Source of the DNA: Nostoc sp. PCC 7107
Lineage (GTDB): Bacteria; Cyanobacteriota; Cyanobacteriia; Cyanobacteriales; Nostocaceae
Assembly: GCF_000316625.1 (NCBI RefSeq)
Contig: NC_019676.1
Coordinates: 4,916,501-4,980,500 of the forward strand
Reading direction: 5' to 3'
DNA: 64,000 nucleotides
Part shown: positions 63,608 to 64,000 of the stretch, piece after piece
Position numbering within the stretch: the first letter of the stretch is position 1
Layout: every line of letters starts with the position of its first letter
Translations under genes and position numbers: made by a program
Notes under the pieces: generated by a model
What the model saw: only the letters and a program-made list of their open reading frames with translations
What the model was told of the DNA's origin: nothing
The model's database searches: none

Positions 63608-64000
63608 TTAACTGAGCCTGAGTGTACATTCTAAAATCAATTTTTGATTTACTAAAGAATAGGGTTGGATTGTTAAAGCACGTTTAAAGGCTTTAATAGC
63701 ATCCAGATACTGACCAATGGCGGCATAACATAAGCCCATACCATGTAATGCACCAAAATGCACTGGATTAATTTGGATAACCATCTGACAGTCCGCCAGA
63801 GATTCTTTATATTTACCAACGCTGTAGTACAGAAAAGCTCGACGATTCCAGGCTTCGGCAAAGTCAGGCTGTTCTTGAATCAGTTGGGTTAACAGTGACT
63901 CAGATTCAGTAGTTTTACCAGCATCCAGTAATTTTTGACTTTGGTCGATTTTTTCCAGACCATGAATTCCCTTTTGCTGAAACCAGATCCGCCACAATTT
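63608..64000 (-). CDS. TPR-repeat protein, 5' end outside window
   Basis: The last 130 codons of a TPR protein; the frame is open to the window edge and the ATG at 63997 is not necessarily its start. Repeats visible: EKIDQSQKLLDAGKTTESES, AEAWNRRAFLYYSVGKYKES, and GALHGMGLCYAAIGQYLDAI, ending LECTLRLS. A protein-binding scaffold role is likely; partner unknown. Confidence 0.8.
   Translation of the reverse strand, partial: KLWRIWFQQKGIHGLEKIDQSQKLLDAGKTTESESLLTQLIQEQPDFAEAWNRRAFLYYSVGKYKESLADCQMVIQINPVHFGALHGMGLCYAAIGQYLDAIKAFKRALTIQPYSLVNQKLILECTLRLS

Overview
The window looks like chromosome from a filamentous, probably heterocyst-forming cyanobacterium of the Nostoc/Anabaena type. Evidence: very many HIP1 sites (GCGATCGC), a tocopherol prenyltransferase, a fused CobA-HemD, a stand-alone Mo-dependent-nitrogenase C-terminal-domain protein, TonB receptors with N-terminal AMIN domains, heptameric short tandem repeats, and many small palindromic and MITE-like repeats. 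No rRNA, tRNA, CRISPR array or intact transposase was recognised.

Layout. 1-7.6 kb: end of a receiver-GGDEF protein, tldD, then a mostly minus-strand housekeeping block (coaE, cobA-hemD, a Uma2-type nuclease, a TPR protein, homogentisate phytyltransferase). 8-16.3 kb: a secreted GHL10-type protein, an RluA-type pseudouridine synthase, an aldo/keto reductase, a Dps ferritin, two pirins, the Mo-nitrogenase-C protein and a DEDDh exonuclease. 17-26.4 kb: an EAL phosphodiesterase, a ribbon-helix-helix protein, a 1.46-kb array of ten near-identical 126-bp tandem units plus one diverged outlier, a 1239-residue NACHT-HEAT protein, and small genes. 26.9-46.5 kb: an iron/siderophore uptake island with one ABC permease-ATPase set, three AMIN-TonB receptors, three periplasmic binding proteins, three AraC-family regulators and a DUF1636 protein. 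46.7-57.7 kb: an SDR, a small peptide with a double-glycine leader, a large orphan outer-membrane-like protein, an Old Yellow Enzyme, a secreted protein and two histidine kinases. 58.5-64 kb: glycolate-oxidase-like genes (FAD oxidase, glcE, glcF), a truncated NMT1-type binding protein and a partial TPR protein.

How parts work together. In the iron island each receptor module is regulator, then receptor, then binding protein. All three binding proteins presumably feed the single FecCD/FecE-type transporter. A triple Fur-like heptamer precedes the transporter operon, and paired 21-22-bp direct repeats sit at each regulator/receptor junction and are the best candidate AraC-family operators. The second module has been split by a segment carrying a broken Rpn-family gene, flanked by a 69-bp duplication of the regulator's 3' end.

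The most interesting element is the array at 19799-21259. Read on the minus strand, every unit has TCCGGT or TCCGGA at a -35 position, a conserved start region and, about 60 nt later, a hairpin followed by a U-run. This is the architecture of NsiR1, the heterocyst-specific small RNA made from tandem repeats next to hetF in Nostoc/Anabaena. Here the neighbours are an RHH protein and a NACHT-HEAT protein instead of hetF. Whether it is NsiR1 itself or a distinct multicopy sRNA cannot be settled without a database search.
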